Shown here: piece by piece, positions 41,067-48,573 of the stretch
How positions within the stretch are numbered: the first letter of the stretch is position 1
How the letters are laid out: every line of letters starts with the position of its first letter
Origin: a virus
Virus record (IMG/VR): IMGVR_UViG_3300046820_001085
Location: 1 to 57,048 of that record
Reading direction: 5' to 3' (one strand)
Length of the DNA stretch: 57,048 nt
Notes under the pieces: generated by a model
What the model was told of the DNA's origin: nothing
Seen by the model: the letters and a program-made list of their open reading frames with translations, nothing else
Databases searched by the model: none
Made by a program: the position numbers and the translations under genes

Positions 41067-42122
41067 ATGTCAGCATACATTACTATCAAAAACGGCACGT
41101 ACCGTAACTTCAACATTAACAACCAAACATTCCAACTTGTTGCCGACTATAAAGAAGGCACCAAAGGTGGTTATGTTACAGTTCTTGCAGATGAGTCACT
41201 TGGCATCTTTGCAGGACGTGAAGTTCGCGTTAAAGTAGATTCCATGCAAGACGTGGAACCTGCTAGTGCCGCAGATTGTGCTACCACCAGCATCGAAGCC
41301 AATTACGATACCCCAAAGAAAAAGGAATCTAAAGTGCAGGAAACTGACGAACAAGCTATTGAGCGTATCCGTGAACGTTTTGACATCTTGGAAGAGATGA
41401 CTGAAGGTGCTGTTGATGGTACTGTCCGTGCTATGATCGTTGTAGGCCCTCCAGGCGTAGGTAAAAGCTTTGGTGTTGAGAAGGTGCTTGACAAGAGTGC
41501 CATGTTTGACAAGATTGGTGGACGCCGCCCACGTTATGAAGTTGTTAAAGGTGCAATGTCGGCAATCGGCTTGTATTGCAAGCTTTACAACTACAGCGGC
41601 GAAGGCAATGTCCTAGTATTCGACGACTGCGATAGCGTGTTGATGGACGAGCTGTCACTTAACATCTTGAAAGCGGCTCTAGACAGTTCCAAGAAACGTA
41701 CAATTTGCTGGAACACAGACAGCCGTATGTTACGCTCAGAAGGCGTGCCAGATCGCTTCGAGTTCAAGGGCTCTGCAATCTTTATCACCAACATTAAGTT
41801 TGAGAACGTGCGTTCTGCAAAACTTAAAGATCACTTAGGTGCTTTGGAAAGCCGTTGTCACTATCTGGACTTGACACTTGACACGGCACGTGACAAGATG
41901 TTGCGTATCAAACAGATTATGTTGGACGGCATGTTGGATCACTACGAGTTTGAAGAAGGTGCCAAGCAAGAATTGTATGAGTACGTTGACACTAACAAAG
42001 ACAAATTGCGTGAACTGAGCCTGCGTACAGTTATTAAGATTGCAGACTTGAAAAAGATGTGCGGTCCTGGCAACGACAAGTGGAAGCGTCTTGCAGAGAC
42101 CACTGTTATGAAACGTGCATAA
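41067..42122 (+). CDS. AAA+ ATPase with N-terminal beta domain
   Basis: The protein is 351 residues from ATG 41067; the frame remains open upstream to 40899 but that stretch contains the promoters, so it is not coding. Residues 1-65 look like a small beta barrel (GTYRNFNINNQTFQLVADY), followed by a Lys/Glu linker. AAA+ core: Walker A GPPGVGKS (127-134), Walker B NVLVFDDCD (181-189), sensor-1-like ICWNTDSR, and ESRC (261-264) reminiscent of the SRC arginine-finger motif of clamp loaders. It is not a standard gp44. Two early promoters and a direct-repeat operator suggest regulated, strong expression. Role in replication or as a remodeller is inferred. Confidence 0.85.
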   Translation: MSAYITIKNGTYRNFNINNQTFQLVADYKEGTKGGYVTVLADESLGIFAGREVRVKVDSMQDVEPASAADCATTSIEANYDTPKKKESKVQETDEQAIERIRERFDILEEMTEGAVDGTVRAMIVVGPPGVGKSFGVEKVLDKSAMFDKIGGRRPRYEVVKGAMSAIGLYCKLYNYSGEGNVLVFDDCDSVLMDELSLNILKAALDSSKKRTICWNTDSRMLRSEGVPDRFEFKGSAIFITNIKFENVRSAKLKDHLGALESRCHYLDLTLDTARDKMLRIKQIMLDGMLDHYEFEEGAKQELYEYVDTNKDKLRELSLRTVIKIADLKKMCGPGNDKWKRLAETTVMKRA

Positions 42123-42164
42123 GGTTACCGACAGCTGACTATTTGCGTGGAATGTGGTCGGTGG

Positions 42165-42193
42165 GAAAGGGTTCTTTGGAACCCTTTCTTTTT
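42165..42193 (+). terminator. Rho-independent terminator after the AAA+ gene
   Basis: GAAAGGGTTC-TTTG-GAACCCTTTC followed by TTTTT, a 10-bp perfect stem 43 nt after the stop. Confidence 0.9.
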
Positions 42194-42327
42194 GGCAAAA
42201 ATATATTTTTAGGCCTGCTCAAAAAACCGGTGTTTTTACGGTAAGTATACGTAACCCCACTATCAGTTTCTCCGCTTTGGCATAATATGACTATACATTG
42301 CCGGCGGAGTGTGTTATTATAGATACT

Positions 42328-43785
42328 ATGCCAGGAATAACAAGACTAGAAATTAAAGACGAAGTAAATGTAAAGTTCCATGAACTGGATGCTAGTACAA
42401 GACGTCGTTGTGAGTCCAAATTAAAATACCAGTTGCCGTATGCTTACCACGTGCCTGCTTTCCGTTTAGGAAGGTGGGATGGTAAGATTGGATTTTTTAC
42501 TACTGCTGGAGCCACTTATATTAACTTACTGGATAGGATACTGCCTATCTTAGATGAGGAAGGTTGGCAAATTGAAATCGATGATCAAAGACAACAGCAC
42601 AATCTTAATTTTACAGAAGTTACCGAGGATACGTTTAGTCACATACTTTGGCCTAAAGGACACCCAGCAGAAGGTCAGCCAATTAAGATCCGTGACTACC
42701 AAGTAGAGTGTATCAATCGTTATCTTGCTAACCCGCATGGCGTCCAGGAAATTGCCACAGGCGCAGGTAAAACACTAATGACAGCGGCCATGAGTTTAAC
42801 ATGTGAGCCGTTTGGACGTACACTTGTTATTGTACCTAACAAAGACTTGGTTAGACAAACACATGCTGACTATGTTAACATGGGTCTGGATGTTGGTGTG
42901 TACTTTGGTGATGAGAAAGATCTAGGACATACACATACTATTGCAACATGGCAAAGTATTAACACACTTATCAAGAGACACAAGGAAGGTCTTAGTGAAA
43001 TAGGCATTGATGCTATTGTAGATGGTCTGGTTGCAGTTATTGTTGACGAAGTACACATGGCCAAGGCAGATGTGTTACGTACAATGCTAACTGGCCCGTT
43101 CGCACATATCCCAATTCGTTGGGGACTAACAGGTACTATCCCAAAAGAAGAACACGAGTACATTAGTTTGTTAGCATGTTTGGGTCCTGTGCTACACAGA
43201 CTACAGGCAAGCGAACTTCAGGACATAGGTGTTCTTTCTAACTGCCATGTCAAGGTATTACAGTTTGATGATAAAGTTGAATACAAAACTTATCAAGAGG
43301 AACTAACATACCTAACATCAAATGAAAAGCGCATGGACGAGCTTTCCAAAACAATTGATGCTATTAGTAAAACAGGCAATACACTTGTGCTAGTTGATCG
43401 TATTGCTTCGGGCAAGATGCTGGTTGAACGATTGCCAGAGAGTGTATTTGTTAGCGGCGCAATGAAAAGTAAAGACAGAAAAGACGAGTACGATGAAGTT
43501 ACCACTGCTGACAATAAAGTCATTGTAGCAACATATGGCGTGGCTGCTGTGGGTATTAACATTCCACGTATTTTTAATTTGGTTTTAGTAGAACCTGGCA
43601 AGAGCTTTGTGCGAGTAATTCAAAGTATTGGCCGAGGCATCAGGAAAGCACAAGACAAAGACTTTGTCCAAATATGGGACATAACAAGTACAGCAAAGTT
43701 TGCTAAACGGCATTTAGCCAAGCGCAAGAAGTTTTACGAAGAAGCAAACTATCCTTACCAAACAGAAAAGGTAATTTATAAATGA
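42328..43785 (+). CDS. uvsW: DNA/RNA helicase-ATPase UvsW
   Basis: The protein is 485 residues from ATG 42328; an in-frame TTG at 42298 has no support. N-terminal domain (1-115) with AFRLGRWDGKIGFFTTAG is typical of UvsW. SF2 motifs: Walker A ATGAGKT (143-149), DEVH (240-243), LTGT (267-270), ATYGVAAVGINIPR and QSIGRGIRK (motif VI). T4 UvsW (503 aa) unwinds branched DNA and R-loops and promotes the switch from origin- to recombination-dependent replication. A possible -10 box TATTAT (42315-42320) would give a near-leaderless mRNA, but the -35 is weak. Confidence 0.95.
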   Translation: MPGITRLEIKDEVNVKFHELDASTRRRCESKLKYQLPYAYHVPAFRLGRWDGKIGFFTTAGATYINLLDRILPILDEEGWQIEIDDQRQQHNLNFTEVTEDTFSHILWPKGHPAEGQPIKIRDYQVECINRYLANPHGVQEIATGAGKTLMTAAMSLTCEPFGRTLVIVPNKDLVRQTHADYVNMGLDVGVYFGDEKDLGHTHTIATWQSINTLIKRHKEGLSEIGIDAIVDGLVAVIVDEVHMAKADVLRTMLTGPFAHIPIRWGLTGTIPKEEHEYISLLACLGPVLHRLQASELQDIGVLSNCHVKVLQFDDKVEYKTYQEELTYLTSNEKRMDELSKTIDAISKTGNTLVLVDRIASGKMLVERLPESVFVSGAMKSKDRKDEYDEVTTADNKVIVATYGVAAVGINIPRIFNLVLVEPGKSFVRVIQSIGRGIRKAQDKDFVQIWDITSTAKFAKRHLAKRKKFYEEANYPYQTEKVIYK

Positions 43786-44288
43786 ACATTTTAACAGTAA
43801 ACAATCAGACATACGACTTAGATAGGTTGCCTGAGGAGATAGATGAGGATCTTCGTTACGGAGTACTAGACTACAGCAACAGTTCTGATGTTGACTATAT
43901 GTTTGTGCCATTGGTTTTCTTGGAAAGCTTCAGTTGCCCTGCGGCAGTACTACGAATAGGAAAGCATGAATTAAAGGTTCCACTGGATTGGTCACTGATC
44001 ATTGGCGAACCTGATCACGGAGAACCAGAAGTTATTAACGTAATGAGTTTGAACGACCGCGGCTTCTCGGCATTTGTGTTTAATCCCATCAATGGATACA
44101 AACCAGAGTGGCAAAAGGTTGAAGTAATCAACATCTATCAAGAAGTTAAATGGTATGTACCAAAGTTAAAGTTTGGTCATATCTTGGCTGTGCCACTTGA
44201 AAAGGGTGAGCAACCTATGTGTGCGTTCTTTCTCAAAGAGACAAATAAGATTCCAGAAGTACTTGACTTAAACAAGATTTGGTTTTAA
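43782..44288 (+). CDS. Hypothetical protein coupled to uvsW
   Basis: This 168-residue protein overlaps the uvsW stop by 4 bases (ATGA). It is rich in beta-strand-type sequence (VPLVFLESFSCPAAVLRIGKHELKVPLDWSLIIG) and ends with LDLNKIWF. No catalytic motif. The place between uvsW and other replication genes suggests an accessory replication role, unproved. Confidence 0.65.
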   Translation: MNILTVNNQTYDLDRLPEEIDEDLRYGVLDYSNSSDVDYMFVPLVFLESFSCPAAVLRIGKHELKVPLDWSLIIGEPDHGEPEVINVMSLNDRGFSAFVFNPINGYKPEWQKVEVINIYQEVKWYVPKLKFGHILAVPLEKGEQPMCAFFLKETNKIPEVLDLNKIWF

Positions 44289-44297
44289 AATACTAGC

Positions 44298-44789
44298 ATG
44301 GCAACTAAGAAAAAAGAATCTGCTAGTGCAAAATACAAAGTTCCAATTGATCAAATTATGGCGGCAGTAGACCTCCGCAACGGAGCGTATTACTCTAAAC
44401 TTGGTGATGAGGACAAGAAAACTGTAAGTACTTACATGGCTCAGCGTTGGGCAAGTCAAGTACAAGGTACTAGGGATGTACAGGAAGAATACTTGGTTAG
44501 TGTCAATGAGTACAGTAATGTTGACTATATTGCTACCACCAGCGCACATGAAGAACTGAGATGGCGAGCTCTTGCGCTATGCGGATTAGGCTTTAAACAA
44601 CGCCACGAGTTCATCCCACCAATTGGTGTAAAGAAGGACAAGTTAACAGAGTGGTTAATTAAACAGTTCCCATCGATGAGCAATGAAGAGATTGACTTGT
44701 TTAAAACAATCAACGGCACAGATGTGTTTGAGGACATTGCTGTTTCCCAAAACATGGGTAATAAAGAACTTAAAGATTTGTTTAAATAA
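44298..44789 (+). CDS. Replication-block protein, possible clamp-loader-small-subunit-like
   Basis: This 163-residue helical protein (MATKKKESASAKYKVPIDQIMAAVDLRNGAYY...). Its run 'VSVNEYSNVDYIATTSAHEELRWRALALCGLG' followed by 'KKDKLTEWLIKQF' and a C-terminal helix pair loosely resembles the order of features in T4-like gp62 (asparagine-rich loop, basic R/K cluster, final helices), but no diagnostic motif is present and no gp44 or gp45 is adjacent. I therefore call it unknown, with gp62 as a weak option. Stop overlaps the next start by one base. Confidence 0.6.
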   Translation: MATKKKESASAKYKVPIDQIMAAVDLRNGAYYSKLGDEDKKTVSTYMAQRWASQVQGTRDVQEEYLVSVNEYSNVDYIATTSAHEELRWRALALCGLGFKQRHEFIPPIGVKKDKLTEWLIKQFPSMSNEEIDLFKTINGTDVFEDIAVSQNMGNKELKDLFK

Positions 44790-45481
44790 TGACAATGGAT
44801 TATCAATGTAAATTTTGCGGTAAAGCTTTTACACGCGAACGTACCTTAAGTAGCCATATGTGTGAGAAAAAGCGCAGGTGGATGTGTAAGGACGATATGG
44901 ATAGTCGTATGGCGTTTAGTATTTGGACAGACTTTATGAAGTTTGTAAGTCCAAACACTAAGAAAGCCAAAACTGTCGAGGACTTTATACGTAGTCAGGA
45001 TTACATTGGTTTTGTAAAATTTGCTAATTACTTGATAGAGCTCAAGCCAGTTGAAAGTGACAAGTTTATACAGTGGATTTTTAAGATGGGAGTTCGATTA
45101 AGTGATTGGCAACGACCCGGGACCTATCAACTCTACGTTCAAGAAGCCGCTAAAAAAGAAACAGCTGAACGTGCTTTGGAAAGAGCCATACTCGTCATGA
45201 GAGAGTGGGGTGAGGCAACTGGACAAGACTGGCAAAAGTTTTTTAACAAGATTGCGCCTGTAACAGGAATGAACTTGATAGTCATGGGCAGAATTAGTCC
45301 ATGGATTATATATTCCACTGATGCGGCACAAACATTATTAGACAGGATGGAGCCAGGACAGGTTGATACAGTGGCAAAACATGTGGATACAGGATGGTGG
45401 ATAAAAAAACTAAAGACAAATCAGGACGAAGTCCAGTGGATCAACACCACGATGGCGCAAGCACTAGATACGCTATGCTAG
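44789..45481 (+). CDS. Zinc-finger protein of unknown function
   Basis: This 230-residue protein opens with a C2H2/C2HC finger, C7-x2-C10-x12-H23-x-C25 (CKFCGKAFTRERTLSSHMC), immediately followed by a basic stretch (EKKRRWMC). The rest is helical with many aromatic residues and includes LERAILVMREWGEATGQDWQKFF. The finger suggests DNA or RNA binding in the replication block. Start may be 44789 or the ATG at 44795. Its 3' end overlaps the next open frame by up to 88 nt. Confidence 0.75.
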   Translation: MTMDYQCKFCGKAFTRERTLSSHMCEKKRRWMCKDDMDSRMAFSIWTDFMKFVSPNTKKAKTVEDFIRSQDYIGFVKFANYLIELKPVESDKFIQWIFKMGVRLSDWQRPGTYQLYVQEAAKKETAERALERAILVMREWGEATGQDWQKFFNKIAPVTGMNLIVMGRISPWIIYSTDAAQTLLDRMEPGQVDTVAKHVDTGWWIKKLKTNQDEVQWINTTMAQALDTLC

Positions 45482-45597
45482 AAGCACGCCTAGCAGAGTT
45501 TATTTCTAAGTTTGACACCATGGCAGATGAGATGTCTGATATTAAGAAACAACAGGCCGACTTGATTGAGTTTGTTAAACAACAATTTAAAAAATGA
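45394..45597 (+). CDS. Small coiled-coil protein overlapping the zinc-finger gene
   Basis: The 67-residue frame (MVDKKTKDKSGRSPVDQHH...) contains a coiled-coil end (LEARLAEFISKFDTMADEMSDIKKQQADLIEFVKQQF). From its ATG it overlaps the zinc-finger gene out of frame by 88 nt. A shorter start at ATG 45475 (40 residues, ATGCTAG-type overlap with the upstream stop) is equally possible; neither has a clear ribosome binding site. Stop overlaps the next start by 4 bases. Function unknown; a multimerisation helix. Confidence 0.5.
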   Translation: MVDKKTKDKSGRSPVDQHHDGASTRYAMLEARLAEFISKFDTMADEMSDIKKQQADLIEFVKQQFKK

Positions 45598-46181
45598 ATT
45601 TACCTGACGTTGATATTGACTTTGCTGACAGAGAACAAGTTCTAAGATTATTAAATCATGTTCCTGCATTGCAGGCAATGCCCAACGGCACAAAGCAAAA
45701 GCACAAGACAGGGGTGTACTTTCATCCAGTACCAGTTAATCCCTTTACAGGTTGGTGTGATGTTGATTATCAACATGCAGAAGAGTTGGGATTCTTTAAA
45801 GTTGACTTACTCAATGTAAGTTTGTACCAACGTGTACAGAGCAAAGAACATCTTACACGTTTAGCTGATCAGGAGCCATTATGGGACTTACTTCAACAGG
45901 ACGACTTTGTAAATCTGTTATTTCATTTGAACGGGCACGGGGATATACTGAGGAAGACTTGCCCTACTTCCGTGGAACAATTATCTGCCGTCCTTGCTAT
46001 GATTCGCCCCGCCAAGAGATACTTGATTGGGAAGCCTTGGACGACGATTATGAAGGAAGTATGGAAGAAACCAGAGAATGGCGAGTACTACTTTAAGAAG
46101 AGTCATGCCACAGCTTATGCAGTTGCCATTGTGGCACAGATGAATTTGATCTGCGAACAGATCAGCTACGGATACAGTTAA
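45594..46181 (+). CDS. Miniature DNA polymerase III alpha (DnaE/PolC)-like protein
   Basis: This 195-residue protein condenses hallmarks of C-family polymerases. At the N-terminus LPDVDIDFADREQVLRLL (3-20) parallels the DnaE palm segment PDFDVDF...RDQVIEHV with its catalytic Asp pair. GFFKVDLLNVSLYQRV (66-81) parallels LVKFDFLGLRTLTII with the third Asp (D71). PTSVEQLSAVLAMIRPAKR (124-142) parallels the 'P-x-FEDMIALVALFRPGP' helix. YYFKKSHATAYAVAIVAQMNLI (165-186) parallels 'FNKSH-AAYA-VSYQT-L'. The PHP, most of the fingers, beta-binding and OB regions are absent. It is translated from a 4-base overlap with the upstream gene in the replication block. Activity is uncertain: a nucleotidyltransferase, a decoy of host Pol III or a polymerase-fold regulator are possible. 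Confidence 0.75.
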   Translation: MNLPDVDIDFADREQVLRLLNHVPALQAMPNGTKQKHKTGVYFHPVPVNPFTGWCDVDYQHAEELGFFKVDLLNVSLYQRVQSKEHLTRLADQEPLWDLLQQDDFVNLLFHLNGHGDILRKTCPTSVEQLSAVLAMIRPAKRYLIGKPWTTIMKEVWKKPENGEYYFKKSHATAYAVAIVAQMNLICEQISYGYS

Positions 46182-46552
46182 TTCATTTTACGCACTAGAC
46201 TAATTTGTCTGCGTTTGGTGCGTTTAGTGATAACATTGGTCAAGCTAGTTTGGTGTCCGTGTAGTACTTCAAAATCTTTGGTACTGTAAGTTTTAAGAGT
46301 ATACACAAATCTACGCATTGGTTCTTTTAGAACAATGTTAATTGGTATCAAACGGTTAGAACCCCACCACCATTCCTCGCCCATTTCGACGAATAGCATC
46401 TTGTCCGTTTCATCCTTGAGTAAGTTATAAACATACATAGTGACAACTACAGCATCACTATTTTGTATGATTCCTACCAATTCATTTTCCCCATAACGCA
46501 CCAAACTCATGAACGGGAAGCGTTCTAGGAATTCTTTTACTTTATTATCCAT
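46178..46552 (-). CDS. Hypothetical protein on the minus strand
   Basis: This 124-residue protein (MDNKVKEFLERFPFMSLVRYGENELVGIIQN...) has beta-rich aromatic segments (AVVVTMYVYNLL, GEEWWWGSNRLIPINIVL) and a basic C-terminus (VITKRTKRRQISLVRK). It converges on the Pol III-like gene with a 4-base overlap. A CTAAGTA element lies 6 nt before the ATG, so it may be read from a leaderless late transcript. The basic tail suggests nucleic-acid contact; unknown. Confidence 0.65.
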   Translation of the reverse strand: MDNKVKEFLERFPFMSLVRYGENELVGIIQNSDAVVVTMYVYNLLKDETDKMLFVEMGEEWWWGSNRLIPINIVLKEPMRRFVYTLKTYSTKDFEVLHGHQTSLTNVITKRTKRRQISLVRKMN

Positions 46553-46558
46553 TGCTTT

Positions 46559-46565
46559 TACTTAG
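46559..46565 (-). promoter_or_regulatory. Minus-strand late-like element CTAAGTA near the start codon
   Basis: The plus strand TACTTAG is CTAAGTA on the minus strand, followed by 6 nt and the ATG at 46552. It is the third case of the TAAGTA variant next to a start codon. Confidence 0.4.
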
Positions 46566-46586
46566 CATCGTAAAGATCCAGCTGTG

Positions 46587-46593
46587 CTAAATA
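46587..46593 (+). promoter_or_regulatory. Late promoter element CTAAATA, leaderless spacing
   Basis: CTAAATA is followed by ATGCT and then the ATG at 46599. No Shine-Dalgarno lies between. Confidence 0.6.
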
Positions 46594-46598
46594 ATGCT

Positions 46599-47402
46599 AT
46601 GGCAACATTAAACTTATCTATTCCTTCAGCTACCTTAAACTATGCAGGTGCAGGCACTGGTCCTAGCACTACAAGACAGGTTGCAAGCTACACCGACCAA
46701 CGTATTGTTTGGTTTAAAGGCGTTGACAATATACTTGATATTAGTATTATTGGCACTGATCGTAGACCAGTTAGCTTACTTCGTAGGGAAGTTACACTAA
46801 CCATGTGGGATAGAACAACAGGTAGCACTATTTTCCGTAGACGTGTTATCCCAACAATTGCTGAAAACGGACAAGCCCGCTTAACTGTATTTGCTCGTGA
46901 TTTGATGACTCTGGGAAGTGGTATCTATTCTTTGGGTGCAACATTTGTCAATGCTGAAGGTTTAGAAACAGCGTTAACCTGGAACCGTGCTATGCAAGGT
47001 GCGTTTGATGTAGAAGTAAAAGATGCAGTTGTTCCGACCAGCAGAGCAACAGCCGAAATTACAGAATACCTTCAAACGCAGACCGCTGGCACATGGATAT
47101 CAACATCAATGAATGGTCCGCAGTTCTTTAAAAAGGACAGCTCATTGTTTACAGTTGGTGTTTATGCCAGCAATTGGACAGGAAGTATTGTTGTACAAGG
47201 TACAATGGACGAGTCTATTGCTACTTCTACACTATGGGCTGACCTAAAGCCCCAAGACTACACCACAGCCAAATTAGACTTTAATGGATACACTGGCATA
47301 GACCCATACAACTATTATGGTGGTGTTCGTTGGTTGCGAATCAAACGCATAGATAACCTATCCAACGCAGGTACTCTTGACAAAGTTGTTGTAAGAGTGT
47401 AA
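46599..47402 (+). CDS. Virion structural protein (BppU-like N-terminal domain)
   Basis: The protein is 267 residues from ATG 46599; an earlier in-frame GTG (46584) overlaps the promoter and was rejected. Residues about 40-155 follow a baseplate BppU-like pattern: strands in 'IVWFKGVDNILDISI', 'VTLTMWDRTTGSTIF', 'GQARLTVFARDLMTLGSGIYSLGATFVNAEG'. The C-terminal part (170-267) is another beta domain (WTGSIVVQGTMDES, RWLRIKRIDN). It is a late gene, likely a baseplate or fibre-connector component, isolated inside the replication block. Confidence 0.65.
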   Translation: MATLNLSIPSATLNYAGAGTGPSTTRQVASYTDQRIVWFKGVDNILDISIIGTDRRPVSLLRREVTLTMWDRTTGSTIFRRRVIPTIAENGQARLTVFARDLMTLGSGIYSLGATFVNAEGLETALTWNRAMQGAFDVEVKDAVVPTSRATAEITEYLQTQTAGTWISTSMNGPQFFKKDSSLFTVGVYASNWTGSIVVQGTMDESIATSTLWADLKPQDYTTAKLDFNGYTGIDPYNYYGGVRWLRIKRIDNLSNAGTLDKVVVRV

Positions 47403-47414
47403 ACTGTACTCTAT

Positions 47415-48383
47415 ATGAGTATAGTTGAGACAACGTTACGGGCACACCTGCCTGCATTAAAATCAAACACAAACGGTTGGCTGACTATGAATTGCCCTAT
47501 GTGCATTCAAAATGGGCAAGCACGACCAGATACAAAGCATCGTGGTGGCATTAAGTTTGAACAGGATCGTGTAGGCTACCATTGTTTTAATTGCGGCTAT
47601 ACTACAGGATGGCGCCCGGGACAAAGGCTAGGTATCAAACTTATTAAGTTAATGCGTGTGCTAGGCATTGATGAAGGAGATATCCAACGTTTAAAAATAC
47701 AACTATGGGACCAAGTAGTTGAAGATGAAACGTTTGTAGTGGAGCCTTACAAAAAACCAGAATGGCCAGAAATAACTTGGCCATGGACCGTAAGAGATTT
47801 AAACTTAGAAGCCGCAGAGTATCTTGACAGCAGAGGTGTGTTAGAACTAAGCGACTGGTATACTAGTGCAAGCCCTATACAAGGTATGGACAATCGTGTT
47901 ATACTACCTTACATGAGTGATGGCAAGATTGTAGGATACACAGCACGTTGGATTGGTGATGTACCGGATAAGAAAACAGCAAAGATGGTCACAAGCAGAC
48001 CACCAAGCTTTGTATTCAATTTAGATCATCAAAGTCAATATCGCAAGTACACAATCGTAACAGAAGGCGAATATGATGCACTAACACTAGATGGTGTTGC
48101 GGTTATGACCAACAGCATCAGTCCAGAGCAAGCAAAGATTATTGAAGACATTGATAACGAACCAGTGGTACTACCAGACAAAGATCGAGCTGGCATGACA
48201 TTGGCATTGCAAGCGGCAGAATTGGGTTGGAGTGTTGCCTTTCCAGATTGGCCAGATGGAGTTAAGGATGCCAACGATGCGGCACAGCAGTTTGGAAGAG
48301 TTGCTACACTACAAAGTGTGTTATCGGCGATTGAGAGCTCACCATTAAAGATTAAATTATTAGCAAGGCGATGGTGTGTATAA
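47415..48383 (+). CDS. 61: DNA primase (gp61-like)
   Basis: This 322-residue DnaG-type primase has an N-terminal zinc ribbon (C27-x2-C30, C57-x2-C60 in CPMC and CFNC) and a TOPRIM domain with IVTEGEYDALTLDG (E218, D221) and VVLPDKDRAG (D255, D257), then GVKDANDAA. T4 gp61 is 342 aa and synthesises lagging-strand primers with helicase gp41, which is encoded two genes downstream. The C-terminus overlaps the following small gene by 8 nt. Confidence 0.93.
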   Translation: MSIVETTLRAHLPALKSNTNGWLTMNCPMCIQNGQARPDTKHRGGIKFEQDRVGYHCFNCGYTTGWRPGQRLGIKLIKLMRVLGIDEGDIQRLKIQLWDQVVEDETFVVEPYKKPEWPEITWPWTVRDLNLEAAEYLDSRGVLELSDWYTSASPIQGMDNRVILPYMSDGKIVGYTARWIGDVPDKKTAKMVTSRPPSFVFNLDHQSQYRKYTIVTEGEYDALTLDGVAVMTNSISPEQAKIIEDIDNEPVVLPDKDRAGMTLALQAAELGWSVAFPDWPDGVKDANDAAQQFGRVATLQSVLSAIESSPLKIKLLARRWCV

Positions 48384-48573
48384 AGTAAAGGTAGTCTGGC
48401 GGCTAGGACAAGACTCCAGTGAATGGTGGAACCAAGTTTGCATTTGGGCAATAGAAGAATTTGGATTACCAGGCAACAAGTATAAAACAGAACTAACAGA
48501 AGATTATATGATTTTTAATTTTGAAGAACAAGAAAATGCCGCCATAATGGCCTTGCGATGGGGGAATAATTAA
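48376..48573 (+). CDS. Small protein between primase and helicase
   Basis: This 65-residue protein starts at GTG 48376 inside the primase end. It includes SSEWWNQVCIWAIEEFGLPGNKYKT and YMIFNFEEQENAAIMALRWG, an alpha/beta pattern. Its stop overlaps the gp41 ATG by one base. Conserved neighbours of the primosome in aquatic T4-like phages look like this, but the function is unknown. Translational coupling with gp61 and gp41 suggests a primosome accessory. Confidence 0.7.
   Translation: MYKVKVVWRLGQDSSEWWNQVCIWAIEEFGLPGNKYKTELTEDYMIFNFEEQENAAIMALRWGNN

Noticed and set aside
42228-42327. Sigma70 promoter for uvsW
   Set aside because: A possible -10 (TATTAT, 42315) exists but no acceptable -35 at 16-18 nt, so not listed as a feature.
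45881-46096. 71-aa frame inside the Pol III-like gene
   Set aside because: Alternate frame fully inside a gene with recognisable motifs; no start signals.
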